A stretch of DNA of 12,178 bases from Rhodobacteraceae bacterium UBA6273 (GTDB taxonomy: Bacteria; Pseudomonadota; Alphaproteobacteria; Rhodobacterales; Rhodobacteraceae), in contig DJUV01000131.1 of NCBI GenBank assembly GCA_002440625.1, forward strand, positions 1-12,178, written 5' to 3'. Positions 1 through 6,280 of the stretch are shown one piece after another. Below the pieces are notes generated by a model, which was given only the letters and a program-made list of their open reading frames with translations, ran no database searches and had not been told where the DNA came from. Each line of letters begins with the position of its first letter. The stretch's first letter is position 1. The translations under genes and the position numbers were made by a program.

Positions 1-408
1 AGGCAGTTCTGCGGCGACATCCTCGCCGCAGAAGGGCTGAACAAGCCCTTCTGCCAGAAGCGGCTGCAGGAGAATGGAACCGAGTTGGTGATGGTGCCCG
101 AAATGCAGGTCCGGATGCAGACCCGTTCCCGGCTTGGCGGGCTGCTGGCCAGCCGCTACCGTTATGCCCGATGTTTCGGCGGCACCCGTGCGGCGCTCGC
201 CACGGCGGCGCAGAGGCGCCGCTACCGGCTGGGCGCGCCCGCGGTTCCCGCGTTGCTGATCGCCCGGCACATGCGTTCTGCCTGCCGCGACGGCTGGCCC
301 GGTCTCGGCACTCTCGGCGCGCTCGCGGCGTTGTGCCTCGCCTGGTCGGCGGGCGAGGCGGTCGGCTCCTGGGCCGGAACGGGGCGGGCGTGCGACGCCC
401 TCTTCTAA
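1..408 (+). CDS. Family 2 glycosyltransferase, C-terminal part (5' end outside window)
   Basis: The frame is open from base 1 to the TAA at 406-408, so about 135 C-terminal residues are visible and the catalytic GT-A domain is mostly off the left edge. What remains fits the tail of GT2 glycosyltransferases. There is an acceptor-side segment with a V-x-V-P-E-M-Q-V stretch, then a basic 'S-R-Y-R-Y-A-R-C-F-G-G-T-R' segment of the kind that follows the catalytic domain. Next come a hydrophobic run starting near base 244 (P-A-V-P-A-L-L-I-A-R) and a second one near 316 (L-G-A-L-A-A-L-C-L-A-W) ending in the typical G-E-A-V-G-S-W-A-G. These suggest a membrane-associated enzyme that adds a sugar to a lipid-linked glycan. 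It converges on the flippase gene and shares bases with its stop codon. The acceptor and sugar donor cannot be read from this fragment. The family call rests on tail motifs alone. Confidence 0.6.
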   Translation, partial: RQFCGDILAAEGLNKPFCQKRLQENGTELVMVPEMQVRMQTRSRLGGLLASRYRYARCFGGTRAALATAAQRRRYRLGAPAVPALLIARHMRSACRDGWPGLGTLGALAALCLAWSAGEAVGSWAGTGRACDALF

Positions 409-1811
409 GCCCGGTTCCAGACCCACATCAGACCTGTTACGGCAGCTGCGTAGAGCCCGCGGAAGGCGAAGCCCGCCGCATCCGGGACTGTGACCGACAT
501 GTCGAAAAGATAGGCCGCCCCGCCAATGGCCAGGGTTACGCAGAAGTAGCGCGCAAGCACGCCCCAGGGCATCGGCATCCCATTCTGCGCCAAGAGCAGC
601 ACGGCGATCAGGCCGATCCGAACCACGACGGTAATGATGAGTGCCAGCGGCGCGGCTGTGGCCCCCCAATCTTCCACAAGAAGGAAGACCGCAGCGATTC
701 CGGCGGCAACCGACACCAAGGTCGTCACCGTCACGGCGAGCGGTCTGTCGATGCCGACCAGCAGGTGCGAATATGTTGTCATAACCAGGGACAATCCCTG
801 CCAGATCAAACAAAGGATCAGCATCGCCGCGGCGCCGGTGAAGGCGCTGGTATAAAGGATCGTCAACACAAGCCCCGGGAACAGCGCCACCGGAAGACCC
901 CCGAGCATCATGTAGAAGGCCGCCGTCTTGGCGAAAGATCCGGCGCTGCGGAACTTTTCCACTGGCGGCACGTCGCGGTTCAGCGAGGGGGCCAGGTAAA
1001 GCGCCGTGAGCGTGGCGAGGATCGATCCTGCGCTGAGCGCAACTCCAAGCGCTGATTGCAGCAAGCCGACCTCTGCTTCGCCTTCCGATTGCAGGACGAC
1101 GTAACGGACCAGAAGCAGCAGTGCAGAGGCGGAAACGAGGTTGGCATAGGCCGAAACCGCCGTGTCCACGATGAGCCTTTTGCCGCTCAGTTCGCGCCAG
1201 ACTGGTTTCGCTCTATCTAGCGGGCCGAGACCCATTTTCCGGCGCAACCACAGGAAGGCGGCAGCAAGCACGGCCACGCCGGCCAGCACCGTGCCGAAAT
1301 AGAACCCCCAAATCCCACCCATTTTTGCACCGACGAGCGCCGCAACGGCCAGAACCAGAGCGAAGATGAGGTTGTAGATCGAGGCGGCCTTCGGCATCTG
1401 TGCCGAGGCGAAGGTATGCGCGATCAGGATCGTCAGGATCATCGACGGCACGGCGAAGAGTGCCAGTACCAGGATATCCCGGTATTCGCTCAGGCCGCTG
1501 AACATGGAATGGGCGAGGAGTTCCGTGCTCGACGCCACAACAGCGACCACGACGGAGATGGTCAGAAGAATCCGCGCGAATACGGCGAAGGTCCGACGGA
1601 AGTCCTCCTCGCTCTGGGAATGCGCGGCGGACATGGATTTCATCGCCGCAAAGGGAATACCCAGCGCGCTGAGTTGCGCGACCGTGATGATGAACTGGTC
1701 GACCGTGCCGATCACGCCGACGCCCTCGGGACCAAGCATGATGGCCAGAGCCTTGCCCCGGACCAGCGCGATCAGAAGGATCAGGACCTGGATGCCTCCG
1801 ACGAAGATCAT
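405..1811 (-). CDS. Oligosaccharide flippase (Wzx/MATE-like polysaccharide biosynthesis membrane protein)
   Basis: This 468-residue protein is almost entirely hydrophobic helices. It is expected to move a lipid-linked repeat unit across the inner membrane for O-antigen, capsule or exopolysaccharide assembly. The N-terminus is diagnostic: a first helix (residues 2-18) leads into V-R-G-K-A-L-A-I-M-L-G-P-E-G-V-G-V-I-G (17-35), the usual opening of Wzx-type flippases. Roughly 12-14 membrane segments follow, with the length usual for the family (about 400-500). The ATG at 1811-1809 overlaps the methyltransferase stop as ATGA (1811-1808), which points to translational coupling; the ribosome site is a weak GGCGG. 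The N-terminus is a few residues shorter than in many relatives, but no better in-frame start lies upstream. The stop TAG (407-405) overlaps the stop of the convergent glycosyltransferase. The substrate is unknown. Confidence 0.8.
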   Translation of the reverse strand: MIFVGGIQVLILLIALVRGKALAIMLGPEGVGVIGTVDQFIITVAQLSALGIPFAAMKSMSAAHSQSEEDFRRTFAVFARILLTISVVVAVVASSTELLAHSMFSGLSEYRDILVLALFAVPSMILTILIAHTFASAQMPKAASIYNLIFALVLAVAALVGAKMGGIWGFYFGTVLAGVAVLAAAFLWLRRKMGLGPLDRAKPVWRELSGKRLIVDTAVSAYANLVSASALLLLVRYVVLQSEGEAEVGLLQSALGVALSAGSILATLTALYLAPSLNRDVPPVEKFRSAGSFAKTAAFYMMLGGLPVALFPGLVLTILYTSAFTGAAAMLILCLIWQGLSLVMTTYSHLLVGIDRPLAVTVTTLVSVAAGIAAVFLLVEDWGATAAPLALIITVVVRIGLIAVLLLAQNGMPMPWGVLARYFCVTLAIGGAAYLFDMSVTVPDAAGFAFRGLYAAAVTGLMWVWNRA

Positions 1812-2875
1812 TCGGCAGCCGCCAGTTCGTCGGGCTTGCGGCCGGTGACGCGGTAATAGGCGCCACCCAGCGGCGCGAGGAGGCGGAATAGCGAGGTCCG
1901 GGCTATCCTGTTGTAAAGCCGCGCGAACCGGGCCTTGCCAGGCGGAAAGAGCAAGATTTCAGCCTCGGCGATCGCCGGGAAGTCAATCTGCGGAACCAGC
2001 GCGCCGTTGTCGCGAAACAGCTGTCGCAGTTCCCTGACGCCGAGCAATCGGTTGAAATCGTAGGAGACACCGGCCCGCATCTGCACCCATCTCCCCTGAA
2101 GCGACCGCGGCAGGTAGCCCACGCCCCAGACCCCGACATGGGGTTCCGGCGAGAGACTGTAGCGGTTTGGCGTGACAAGGGCGAAATGGCCGCCCGGCTT
2201 CAAAATCCGGGCCATCTCGGCGAGATAGCGCCCCTGATCGCCGACATGCTCGATCACATCGAGCGAGACATAGGACCTGACCGATGCGTCCGGCAAAGGC
2301 AGCCCCTCGGCCATTGCGCCGGCGAAAACCGGCTCCACGCCCTGCTCGCGGACCCAGTGCTTGGCAACCGCCAGCCACTCCATCGACACGTCGATGCCGT
2401 GGGGGACGTAGCCGCGCCGCGCAAGCGCAACGGCAAGCTGTCCCGGACCGATCCCGACCTCGAAGACCGGTTCGGCCTGGATATCGGCAAGCCACCCGCC
2501 AAGTTGAAGGGTGTATTTGTCTGCTCCCGCCTGCACCTGTCTGGTCCGGAAGCGGCACTTTGCCTCGGCGAACCTGCGCGAGGTCTTGAAGACGTCGAAT
2601 ATCGCTGCTTCGAGCCCTTCCCGCCGCACGATCTCGTCAATCGCGCAGGCCCGGTCCCGATCGCGGCCGAAGTCGATCCATGCTGGCTGATCGATGCGGA
2701 AATCCGGCATCTCGGCAACAATCGGATAGTTGCCCGCGCAGGCTTCGCAGAGATAGCTTTCCGGCGCTTTGACAAGCACGGCACGGCAGCGTGGGCAGAC
2801 CCAGTTCAGGTTTGGTGAAGTCTTGTCCAAATGCTCCGATCCAATTTCCGAGACGGTGCGCGAAACTCGCTCCAT
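1808..2875 (-). CDS. Zinc-ribbon plus class I SAM-dependent methyltransferase
   Basis: The protein has 355 residues when started at the ATG at 2875, which is chosen because AAGGGCGGAG lies just before it. The open frame runs on to 3016, but that extension lacks a ribosome site and has non-coding character. The N-terminus carries a Trm112-like zinc ribbon with C-P-R-C at 27-30 and C-E-A-C at 43-46, followed by Y-P-I-V and M-P-D-F. The methyltransferase domain follows: SAM motif I E-V-G-I-G-P-G-Q at 139-146, acidic ribose-binding D at 162 (G-I-D-V-S), then S-L-D-V-I-E-H-V at 204-211 and L-K-P-G-G-H near 225-230. This layout is common for small-molecule or glycan methyltransferases in polysaccharide loci. 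The stop overlaps the start of the flippase gene by 4 nt, so both are probably made from one message. The acceptor could be a sugar in the exported glycan; that is inference from context. A tRNA or quinone target is less likely here. Confidence 0.8.
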   Translation of the reverse strand: MERVSRTVSEIGSEHLDKTSPNLNWVCPRCRAVLVKAPESYLCEACAGNYPIVAEMPDFRIDQPAWIDFGRDRDRACAIDEIVRREGLEAAIFDVFKTSRRFAEAKCRFRTRQVQAGADKYTLQLGGWLADIQAEPVFEVGIGPGQLAVALARRGYVPHGIDVSMEWLAVAKHWVREQGVEPVFAGAMAEGLPLPDASVRSYVSLDVIEHVGDQGRYLAEMARILKPGGHFALVTPNRYSLSPEPHVGVWGVGYLPRSLQGRWVQMRAGVSYDFNRLLGVRELRQLFRDNGALVPQIDFPAIAEAEILLFPPGKARFARLYNRIARTSLFRLLAPLGGAYYRVTGRKPDELAAAE

Positions 2876-2881
2876 AACTCC

Positions 2882-2891
2882 GCCCTTTTCT
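2882..2891 (-). promoter_or_regulatory. Ribosome binding site that fixes the methyltransferase start
   Basis: On the minus strand the sequence reads GAAAAGGGC and then GGAGTT directly before the ATG at 2875. The AAGGG core (2887-2883) lies 7 nt from the start, an ideal spacing. This is why the start is placed at 2875 and not at the upstream end of the open frame. Confidence 0.55.
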
Positions 2892-2981
2892 TCACGCTGA
2901 CACTGGATAAAGCAAGATAAACCTAGACAACACTTCGTTTCCTGCCACAGGCCGTTCAGAATGGGGGGATTAGCCAGCCAT

Positions 2982-4073
2982 TTATGAAAGCTGCGCTCCG
3001 GCGCCAGGAATGACACAGTTGTCGTTCACCACCATGTTCGGGACGTGTTCCTGGTAACGTTTCAACAGATCCAGACTTGGCGGCAGTACCGGGTAAAAGA
3101 GGTTCTCGGATCCTGGGTTCGAGAGCGCGTATTCGATTCCCATCGTCGACGCATAGGTGATCGTCGTTCTCGGGCTCAGGCGTTGGCAGATCAGATCGTT
3201 CGGCAACCCCCTCGCCATGACGCGCGCTTGCGGCAGAACGGCATACTTGTTGTGCTGGTCCAATTGTTCATTCGGATGCGGCAGCACCAGTACCCGACGA
3301 TCCCCGACTATCCGGCGCAGGATGCCCTCTTCCGCCTGCGGAGAGACAAAACCATCGAAATTCGACAAAGGCTGGCCGATCAGAACCGTGTCGAACTTGT
3401 CCAGCCCCTCCAGATCGACGTCGCGCAGAAGGAGGTCAAGGTACTTCTGCGCGCTCGCCAGCCGAAACAGCGAAGGCATCTTCCGGATTCTGGCGAACTG
3501 CGGTGCGTCGGCGTAAAGCTCGGGAACGTGGACGAAGAACCTGTCGTAGTCATGCTGATAGTCGAAGGCCCCCGCCAGCCATCGGCGCAGGTATCTCTTG
3601 ACCGGATTGTCGCGCCGGAACCTGCCGTCGAAGTACCTGTCAATCATGATGCTTTCGGCATAGATGTCGATACTGTTGCCGAGCTTGCGGTTGCAGCGGA
3701 TGATGAATTTCTGGATCGGCGACCGGAGGCCGAACAGGACGACATGCCCGTTCGGTGCGAATTGTGACTGGAGTTTTTGGTAGCGGCGGATATAGGTCCC
3801 GAGAAACTGCCCGAAATGCGTGTAGGACCGTTCGTTCGCACGGAAGAAGGTGATGCGCTCGAACTTCTGTCTCACATGCGGCAGCAGCCGATTGTAGTCA
3901 TAGCCGAACTGATCGAGCAGGATGAGCGACGTCGGCGTGTCAGGAAAGAAGGCATCCGAAATGATGCACGCCTTGAGCAGCCTCGCGGGCCCGTTCACAA
4001 AAAAAGTCACATGATCCGGCAAATGACTGGATCTCCACCGTTTCCTCCGCATATCACGACGCTGTGATTGCAT
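2982..4073 (-). CDS. Glycosyltransferase, sialyl/polysialyltransferase-like (GT52 type)
   Basis: The 363-residue product has no signal peptide. The family call is tentative. After a basic leader, the fold appears to begin at V-T-F-F-V-N-G-P-A-R-L-L-K-A (22-34), resembling the first strand and helix of GT-B sialyltransferase-like enzymes. A V-L-P-H-P-N-E-Q segment (263-270) matches their 'HP' motif, and T-Y-A-S-T-M-G-I-E (306-314) matches their Ser/Thr motif near the nucleotide phosphate. The acidic-acidic-Gly motif of true sialyltransferases is not clear; the equivalent may be Y-A-E-S (138-141), so a sugar other than sialic acid is possible. The start is uncertain: M1 (4073) and M8 (4052) lack a good ribosome site, while a TTG at residue 18 (4022) sits 10 nt after GGAG. 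It lies 106 nt upstream of the methyltransferase and reads the same way, so a role in the same glycan is inferred. Confidence 0.6.
   Translation of the reverse strand: MQSQRRDMRRKRWRSSHLPDHVTFFVNGPARLLKACIISDAFFPDTPTSLILLDQFGYDYNRLLPHVRQKFERITFFRANERSYTHFGQFLGTYIRRYQKLQSQFAPNGHVVLFGLRSPIQKFIIRCNRKLGNSIDIYAESIMIDRYFDGRFRRDNPVKRYLRRWLAGAFDYQHDYDRFFVHVPELYADAPQFARIRKMPSLFRLASAQKYLDLLLRDVDLEGLDKFDTVLIGQPLSNFDGFVSPQAEEGILRRIVGDRRVLVLPHPNEQLDQHNKYAVLPQARVMARGLPNDLICQRLSPRTTITYASTMGIEYALSNPGSENLFYPVLPPSLDLLKRYQEHVPNMVVNDNCVIPGAGAQLS
4053..4068. promoter_or_regulatory. Inverted repeat ATCAC-N6-GTGAT at the glycosyltransferase 5' end
   Basis: ATCAC (4053-4057) and GTGAT (4064-4068) form a dyad with a 6-nt centre, between the first and second possible ATG starts of the glycosyltransferase gene. 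If translation really begins further in (4052 or 4022), the dyad lies in the leader and could be an operator. Five-base arms can arise by chance, so this is only a candidate. Confidence 0.2.
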
Positions 4074-4158
4074 TCAAGTCGGTGGCGGCGGGGCGGCTCA
4101 ATGCCGACGTTTGTCTGATTTTGTGCAGGCTCCGGCAACGAACGCGCGCGTCGTTCCA

Positions 4159-4491
4159 TCATTGCGCTGAACCGGCAATGCCGAATCCATCGGATGGCAA
4201 ACGGCGTTTCCGTCCGCTGGAAAGCGTAAGGTCCGCCCAACCTTCTTGACTGACCAATGCCATGTCGGGCAGCCAATCTTGGATGGCCGGGACGCCGGTG
4301 CGTTCGCCGCGCGAAAGATCATCCGCACTCACCCCGGCTGACGTCGCCATTTTCTCGCTATCGATCCGAAGGATGGCTGCCAGCTTCGTGGCATCCAGGT
4401 GCTGATCGACGGTGGCAAGCTTGAGAAGCTCAGCGTGAGACCTCGAAAGGACGCTGGCTATGGGGATTGAAACTGATCCGTTTGCGTTCAT
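4159..4491 (-). CDS. Hypothetical protein; possibly a degraded Xre/MbcA/ParS-type antitoxin
   Basis: A 110-residue ORF with an ATG at 4491 and no convincing ribosome site. Residues about 19-60 look like a helix-turn-helix: H-A-E-L-L-K-L-A, then L-D-A-T-K-L-A-A-I-L-R-I-D-S-E-K-M-A, and then the recognition-helix-like S-A-G-V-S-A-D-D-L-S-R. The next stretch, R-T-G-V-P-A-I-Q-D-W-L-P-D-M-A-L-V, resembles the linker of MbcA/ParS-type antitoxins (the T-x-x-P-x-(V/I)-Q-x-x-L pattern). The C-terminal toxin-binding domain (DUF2384) should follow, but the remaining 30 residues do not clearly match it, so the gene may be truncated or frameshifted. No RES-domain toxin partner is present next to it. The pattern match is by eye and may be chance; a non-coding stretch is the main alternative. 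Confidence 0.35.
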   Translation of the reverse strand: MNANGSVSIPIASVLSRSHAELLKLATVDQHLDATKLAAILRIDSEKMATSAGVSADDLSRGERTGVPAIQDWLPDMALVSQEGWADLTLSSGRKRRLPSDGFGIAGSAQ

Positions 4492-4630
4492 CGTTCAACT
4501 GGTAGCCTTGGCAGTACGTATTTTGCTTTCCAGGCTGGCGGCAGGCCCCGGAAACGAGGCTGCGCCCGCATCCTTCCGACCGGCAGCTCCGAAAAACCAT
4601 AGGAGATGGGTTCGAATATGGTTATCTGGA

Positions 4631-4645
4631 AAATGAATGTCATTT
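4631..4645. repeat. Inverted repeat AAATGA-ATG-TCATTT
   Basis: Perfect 6-base arms (4631-4636 and 4640-4645) flank a 3-base centre. It is the first of three dyads in the AT-rich island and lies one base before the long palindrome. Confidence 0.45.
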
Positions 4646-4646
4646 A

Positions 4647-4667
4647 TGATTTTAATTATTAAAATCA
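4647..4667. repeat. Perfect 10-bp inverted repeat with one-base centre
   Basis: TGATTTTAAT (4647-4656) is followed by a single T and the exact reverse complement ATTAAAATCA (4658-4667). An uninterrupted 21-base dyad is rare by chance in a GC-rich genome. With no room for a loop it is more likely a dimeric DNA-binding site than an RNA hairpin or terminator. Confidence 0.6.
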
Positions 4668-4676
4668 AATATTTGA
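4665..4676. repeat. 12-bp perfect palindrome TCAAATATTTGA
   Basis: TCAAATATTTGA is its own reverse complement. It shares three bases with the right arm of the 21-base dyad, so two dyad centres lie 13.5 bp apart. Overlapping dyads of this kind are seen in operators bound by more than one dimer. Confidence 0.5.
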
Positions 4677-4687
4677 CTTCACATTTC

Positions 4688-4716
4688 ATCGCGAAAACCT
4701 ATGAGATGATCGCGAA
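4688..4716. repeat. ATCGCGAA direct repeat, 21-bp period
   Basis: ATCGCGAA occurs at 4688-4695 and again at 4709-4716. The 21-bp period is two helical turns and would place both copies on the same DNA face. It borders the AT-rich island. It may be a regulator site or chance. Confidence 0.3.
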
Positions 4717-4787
4717 GTAACATGCGCAGGAAGTGCGCAATGCTCTGGGCCAAACTCTCCTGAAAATCGCAATGAACTGATGCGGCG

Positions 4788-4805
4788 GCGCGAACGATTT
4801 CGCGC
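4788..4805 (-). terminator. Candidate hairpin downstream of the sugar operon
   Basis: On the minus strand GCGCGAA-ATCG-TTCGCGC forms a 7-bp stem with a 4-nt loop, 22 nt after the lactonase stop. A smaller stem AGGCG/CGCCT (4813-4827) overlaps the stop codon itself. Neither is followed by a run of T, so this is not a classic intrinsic terminator. It could stabilise the 3' end or help a Rho-dependent stop. Confidence 0.3.
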
Positions 4806-4826
4806 GCCATACAGGCGGCTAGCGCC

Positions 4827-5672
4827 TCAGAGGATAACGCGATGTTCGGGCAAACCCGCGACCGGGCTGGGCACGGCATAGACCAGTCCGTCGGCGTCGG
4901 TCGGATTGGCAAGGTCTTCGCGCGCCGAGGTGACGTAGATCGTCCTCAGGTCCGGACCACCGAAAGCCGGACATGAGGCATTGCGCGCACCGACCGGGAT
5001 GACCCGGTCAAGCGTTCCGTCCGGCAGAAAGCGCACGACGCGCGAGGCGCCCCATTGCGCATTCCAGATGCCACCTTCGCGGTCGCAGACAGAACCATCG
5101 GCATTCAGCCCTTCGGCGCGGAGGTCGACGAAAACCTCGGGCTTGCCCTTCGGCCAGCCTTCGGAATCGAGGCTCTGGCGCTGGATCAGACCCTGTTTCG
5201 TATCGGCGAAATAGGCACTGCGACCATCGGGCGCAAAGCAAATCGCGTTGGGGATGGAGATATCGCCGTATAGCTTTTCGATGCGGCCCCGGTAGTAGCG
5301 ATAGATCGCACCGGCACGGGGTTCGGCCTTCTTGCCCATCGTGCCAATCCAGAAGCCGCCGAAGGCATCGGCGCGGCCATCGTTGGACCGCGTGACCGGA
5401 TTGTCAGCCTCAAGCGCCAGGAGTCTTTCGTGGCGGCCGCTGGCGATGTCGAAGCGGAGAAGCCCGGTCTCGGACGCGATCATCAGCGTATCACGGTCGA
5501 CCCAGCCGGCGGCGGAGACAATCTCATCGAACCGCCATTCCAGCGGCCTGTTACCCTCGCGCGAGAGAAGCCGGCGGCCAAGGATGTCGAACCAGAAAAG
5601 CTGGCCGCGTTCGGGGTGCCAGAGCGGCCCCTCGCCGAGCGTACAGGGCCGCGCATCGAAAACTTCGGCCAT
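4827..5672 (-). CDS. SMP-30/gluconolactonase family sugar lactonase (arabinono/galactonolactonase)
   Basis: A 281-residue six-bladed beta-propeller hydrolase predicted to open the lactone made by the dehydrogenase of this operon, giving L-arabinonate or D-galactonate. Family metal ligands are visible: Glu14 in L-G-E-G-P, Asn142 in I-P-N-A-I and Asp192 in L-N-A-D-G. The substrate-binding N-D-G-R is at 97-100, and the G-G-F-W-I-G-T-M strand at 105-112 is typical. There is no signal peptide, so it is cytoplasmic. The ATG at 5672 overlaps the aldolase stop by one base (TGATG) and follows an AGGGGAAG ribosome site. A GTG one codon earlier (5675) is possible. It is the last gene of the operon although it acts at the second step. 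Lactone specificity within this family is not readable from sequence; the assignment comes from the neighbours. Confidence 0.85.
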   Translation of the reverse strand: MAEVFDARPCTLGEGPLWHPERGQLFWFDILGRRLLSREGNRPLEWRFDEIVSAAGWVDRDTLMIASETGLLRFDIASGRHERLLALEADNPVTRSNDGRADAFGGFWIGTMGKKAEPRAGAIYRYYRGRIEKLYGDISIPNAICFAPDGRSAYFADTKQGLIQRQSLDSEGWPKGKPEVFVDLRAEGLNADGSVCDREGGIWNAQWGASRVVRFLPDGTLDRVIPVGARNASCPAFGGPDLRTIYVTSAREDLANPTDADGLVYAVPSPVAGLPEHRVIL

Positions 5673-6280
5673 CACGGCTTCCCCTTGTCATACTCGGCGA
5701 CGATGGCTTTGGCCTTTTCAGACACGGTTTCGGTGCTGTCGCCCGGCCGATAGATCGCCGTACCGATCCCAAAACCATCCGCGCCGGCGGCAAACCATTG
5801 GGCGAAGTTCTCAGGCCCGGCGCCACCGACGGCCAGCACCTCGGTCCCCTTCGGCAGCACCGCGCGGATCGCCTTCAGCCCTTCATGCCCAACGAGCATG
5901 CCGGGGAATATCTTCAATCCGTCGGCGCCTGCCTGAAGCGCCGCGAAACATTCGGTGGGCGTCATCACGCCGGGGTAGGATAGAAGGCCTTTGGCCTTTG
6001 ACGCGCGGATCACCTCGGGGTTCGCGTCCGGCGAGACGATGAGCTTGCCGCCCACGTCGGCGACCCGGCTCACGTCCTCAACGGTCAGCACCGTCCCGGC
6101 ACCGATGATCGCCTGCCCGCCAAAGCGCCGCGCCATCCGAGCGATGCTGTCCAATGGCTCAGGCGAATTCAGCGGCACCTCGATCTTGGTGATCCCGGCC
6201 TCGATCAGCGCGGCGGCGACCGCCTCGGCCTCATCGGGCCGGATGCCGCGCAGGATGGCGACGATGTTCCGCTGTGTCAT
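5672..6280 (-). CDS. dgoA: 2-dehydro-3-deoxy-6-phosphogalactonate aldolase
   Basis: This class I aldolase of 202 residues cleaves 2-keto-3-deoxy-6-phosphogalactonate to pyruvate and D-glyceraldehyde-3-phosphate, the last step of the De Ley-Doudoroff pathway. It has the KDPG/KDPGal aldolase pattern: A-I-L-R-G-I-R at 8-14, catalytic Glu34 in K-I-E-V-P-L-N-S-P, the G-A-G-T-V strand at 60-64, and the Schiff-base Lys123 in G-A-D-G-L-K-I-F-P. The E-V-P-L-N-S-P form, with Asn-Ser-Pro after the Glu, is the DgoA type; Entner-Doudoroff Eda proteins usually carry T-L-R-T there. The kinase beside it gives the same answer. Its ATG overlaps the kinase stop (ATGA, 6280-6277) and AAGGGA lies 7 nt upstream. 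The length is normal for the family. Confidence 0.92.
   Translation of the reverse strand: MTQRNIVAILRGIRPDEAEAVAAALIEAGITKIEVPLNSPEPLDSIARMARRFGGQAIIGAGTVLTVEDVSRVADVGGKLIVSPDANPEVIRASKAKGLLSYPGVMTPTECFAALQAGADGLKIFPGMLVGHEGLKAIRAVLPKGTEVLAVGGAGPENFAQWFAAGADGFGIGTAIYRPGDSTETVSEKAKAIVAEYDKGKP

Larger units (their letters stand above)
4621..4690. promoter_or_regulatory. AT-rich island with stacked palindromes (putative promoter/operator)
   Basis: By direct count only 15 of these 70 bases are G or C, in a window that is otherwise GC-rich. It lies 130-200 bp upstream of the weak antitoxin-like ORF and about 550 bp upstream of the glycosyltransferase gene, both on the minus strand. It contains three palindromes, listed separately. 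On the minus strand a TTGATT is followed after 16 nt by TAAATG, a poor -35/-10 pair. It therefore looks like a regulator-bound or silencer-bound upstream region more than a simple strong promoter. No protein can be assigned to it from sequence alone. Confidence 0.4.
4074..4826. other. Long gene-poor junction between polysaccharide genes and sugar operon
   Basis: About 750 bases separate the end of the sugar operon from the first polysaccharide gene. I see only one weak ORF (4159-4491, minus), an AT-rich palindromic island (4621-4690), a short direct-repeat pair (4688-4716) and two GC-rich hairpins near the operon end (4788-4805 and 4813-4827). An imperfect dyad also lies at 4137-4155 (AACGA...TCGTT with a CG-rich centre), just past the stop of the weak ORF. 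No tRNA, insertion sequence or long repeat is visible. The sequence could be a degraded gene region plus a promoter for the minus-strand genes to its left. Confidence 0.6.

Noticed and set aside
171..1055. Long plus-strand ORF (294 codons) across the flippase gene
   Set aside because: It lies antisense to the clearly recognisable flippase, is rich in Arg, Gly, His and Gln, and shows no family motif. This is the usual shadow frame of a GC-rich gene.
2876..3016. N-terminal extension of the methyltransferase to 3016
   Set aside because: No ribosome site, unusual residues for the family, and overlap with the glycosyltransferase end. AAGGGCGGAG before 2875 is a much better start.
4495..4689. 64-codon minus-strand ORF across the AT-rich island
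   Set aside because: No ribosome site, no motif, and it runs through the palindromic region with low-complexity Ile/Lys/Asn codons.
4679..4912. 77-codon minus-strand ORF downstream of and overlapping the lactonase end
   Set aside because: Its first third is an out-of-frame reading of the lactonase gene and there is no start signal for the rest.
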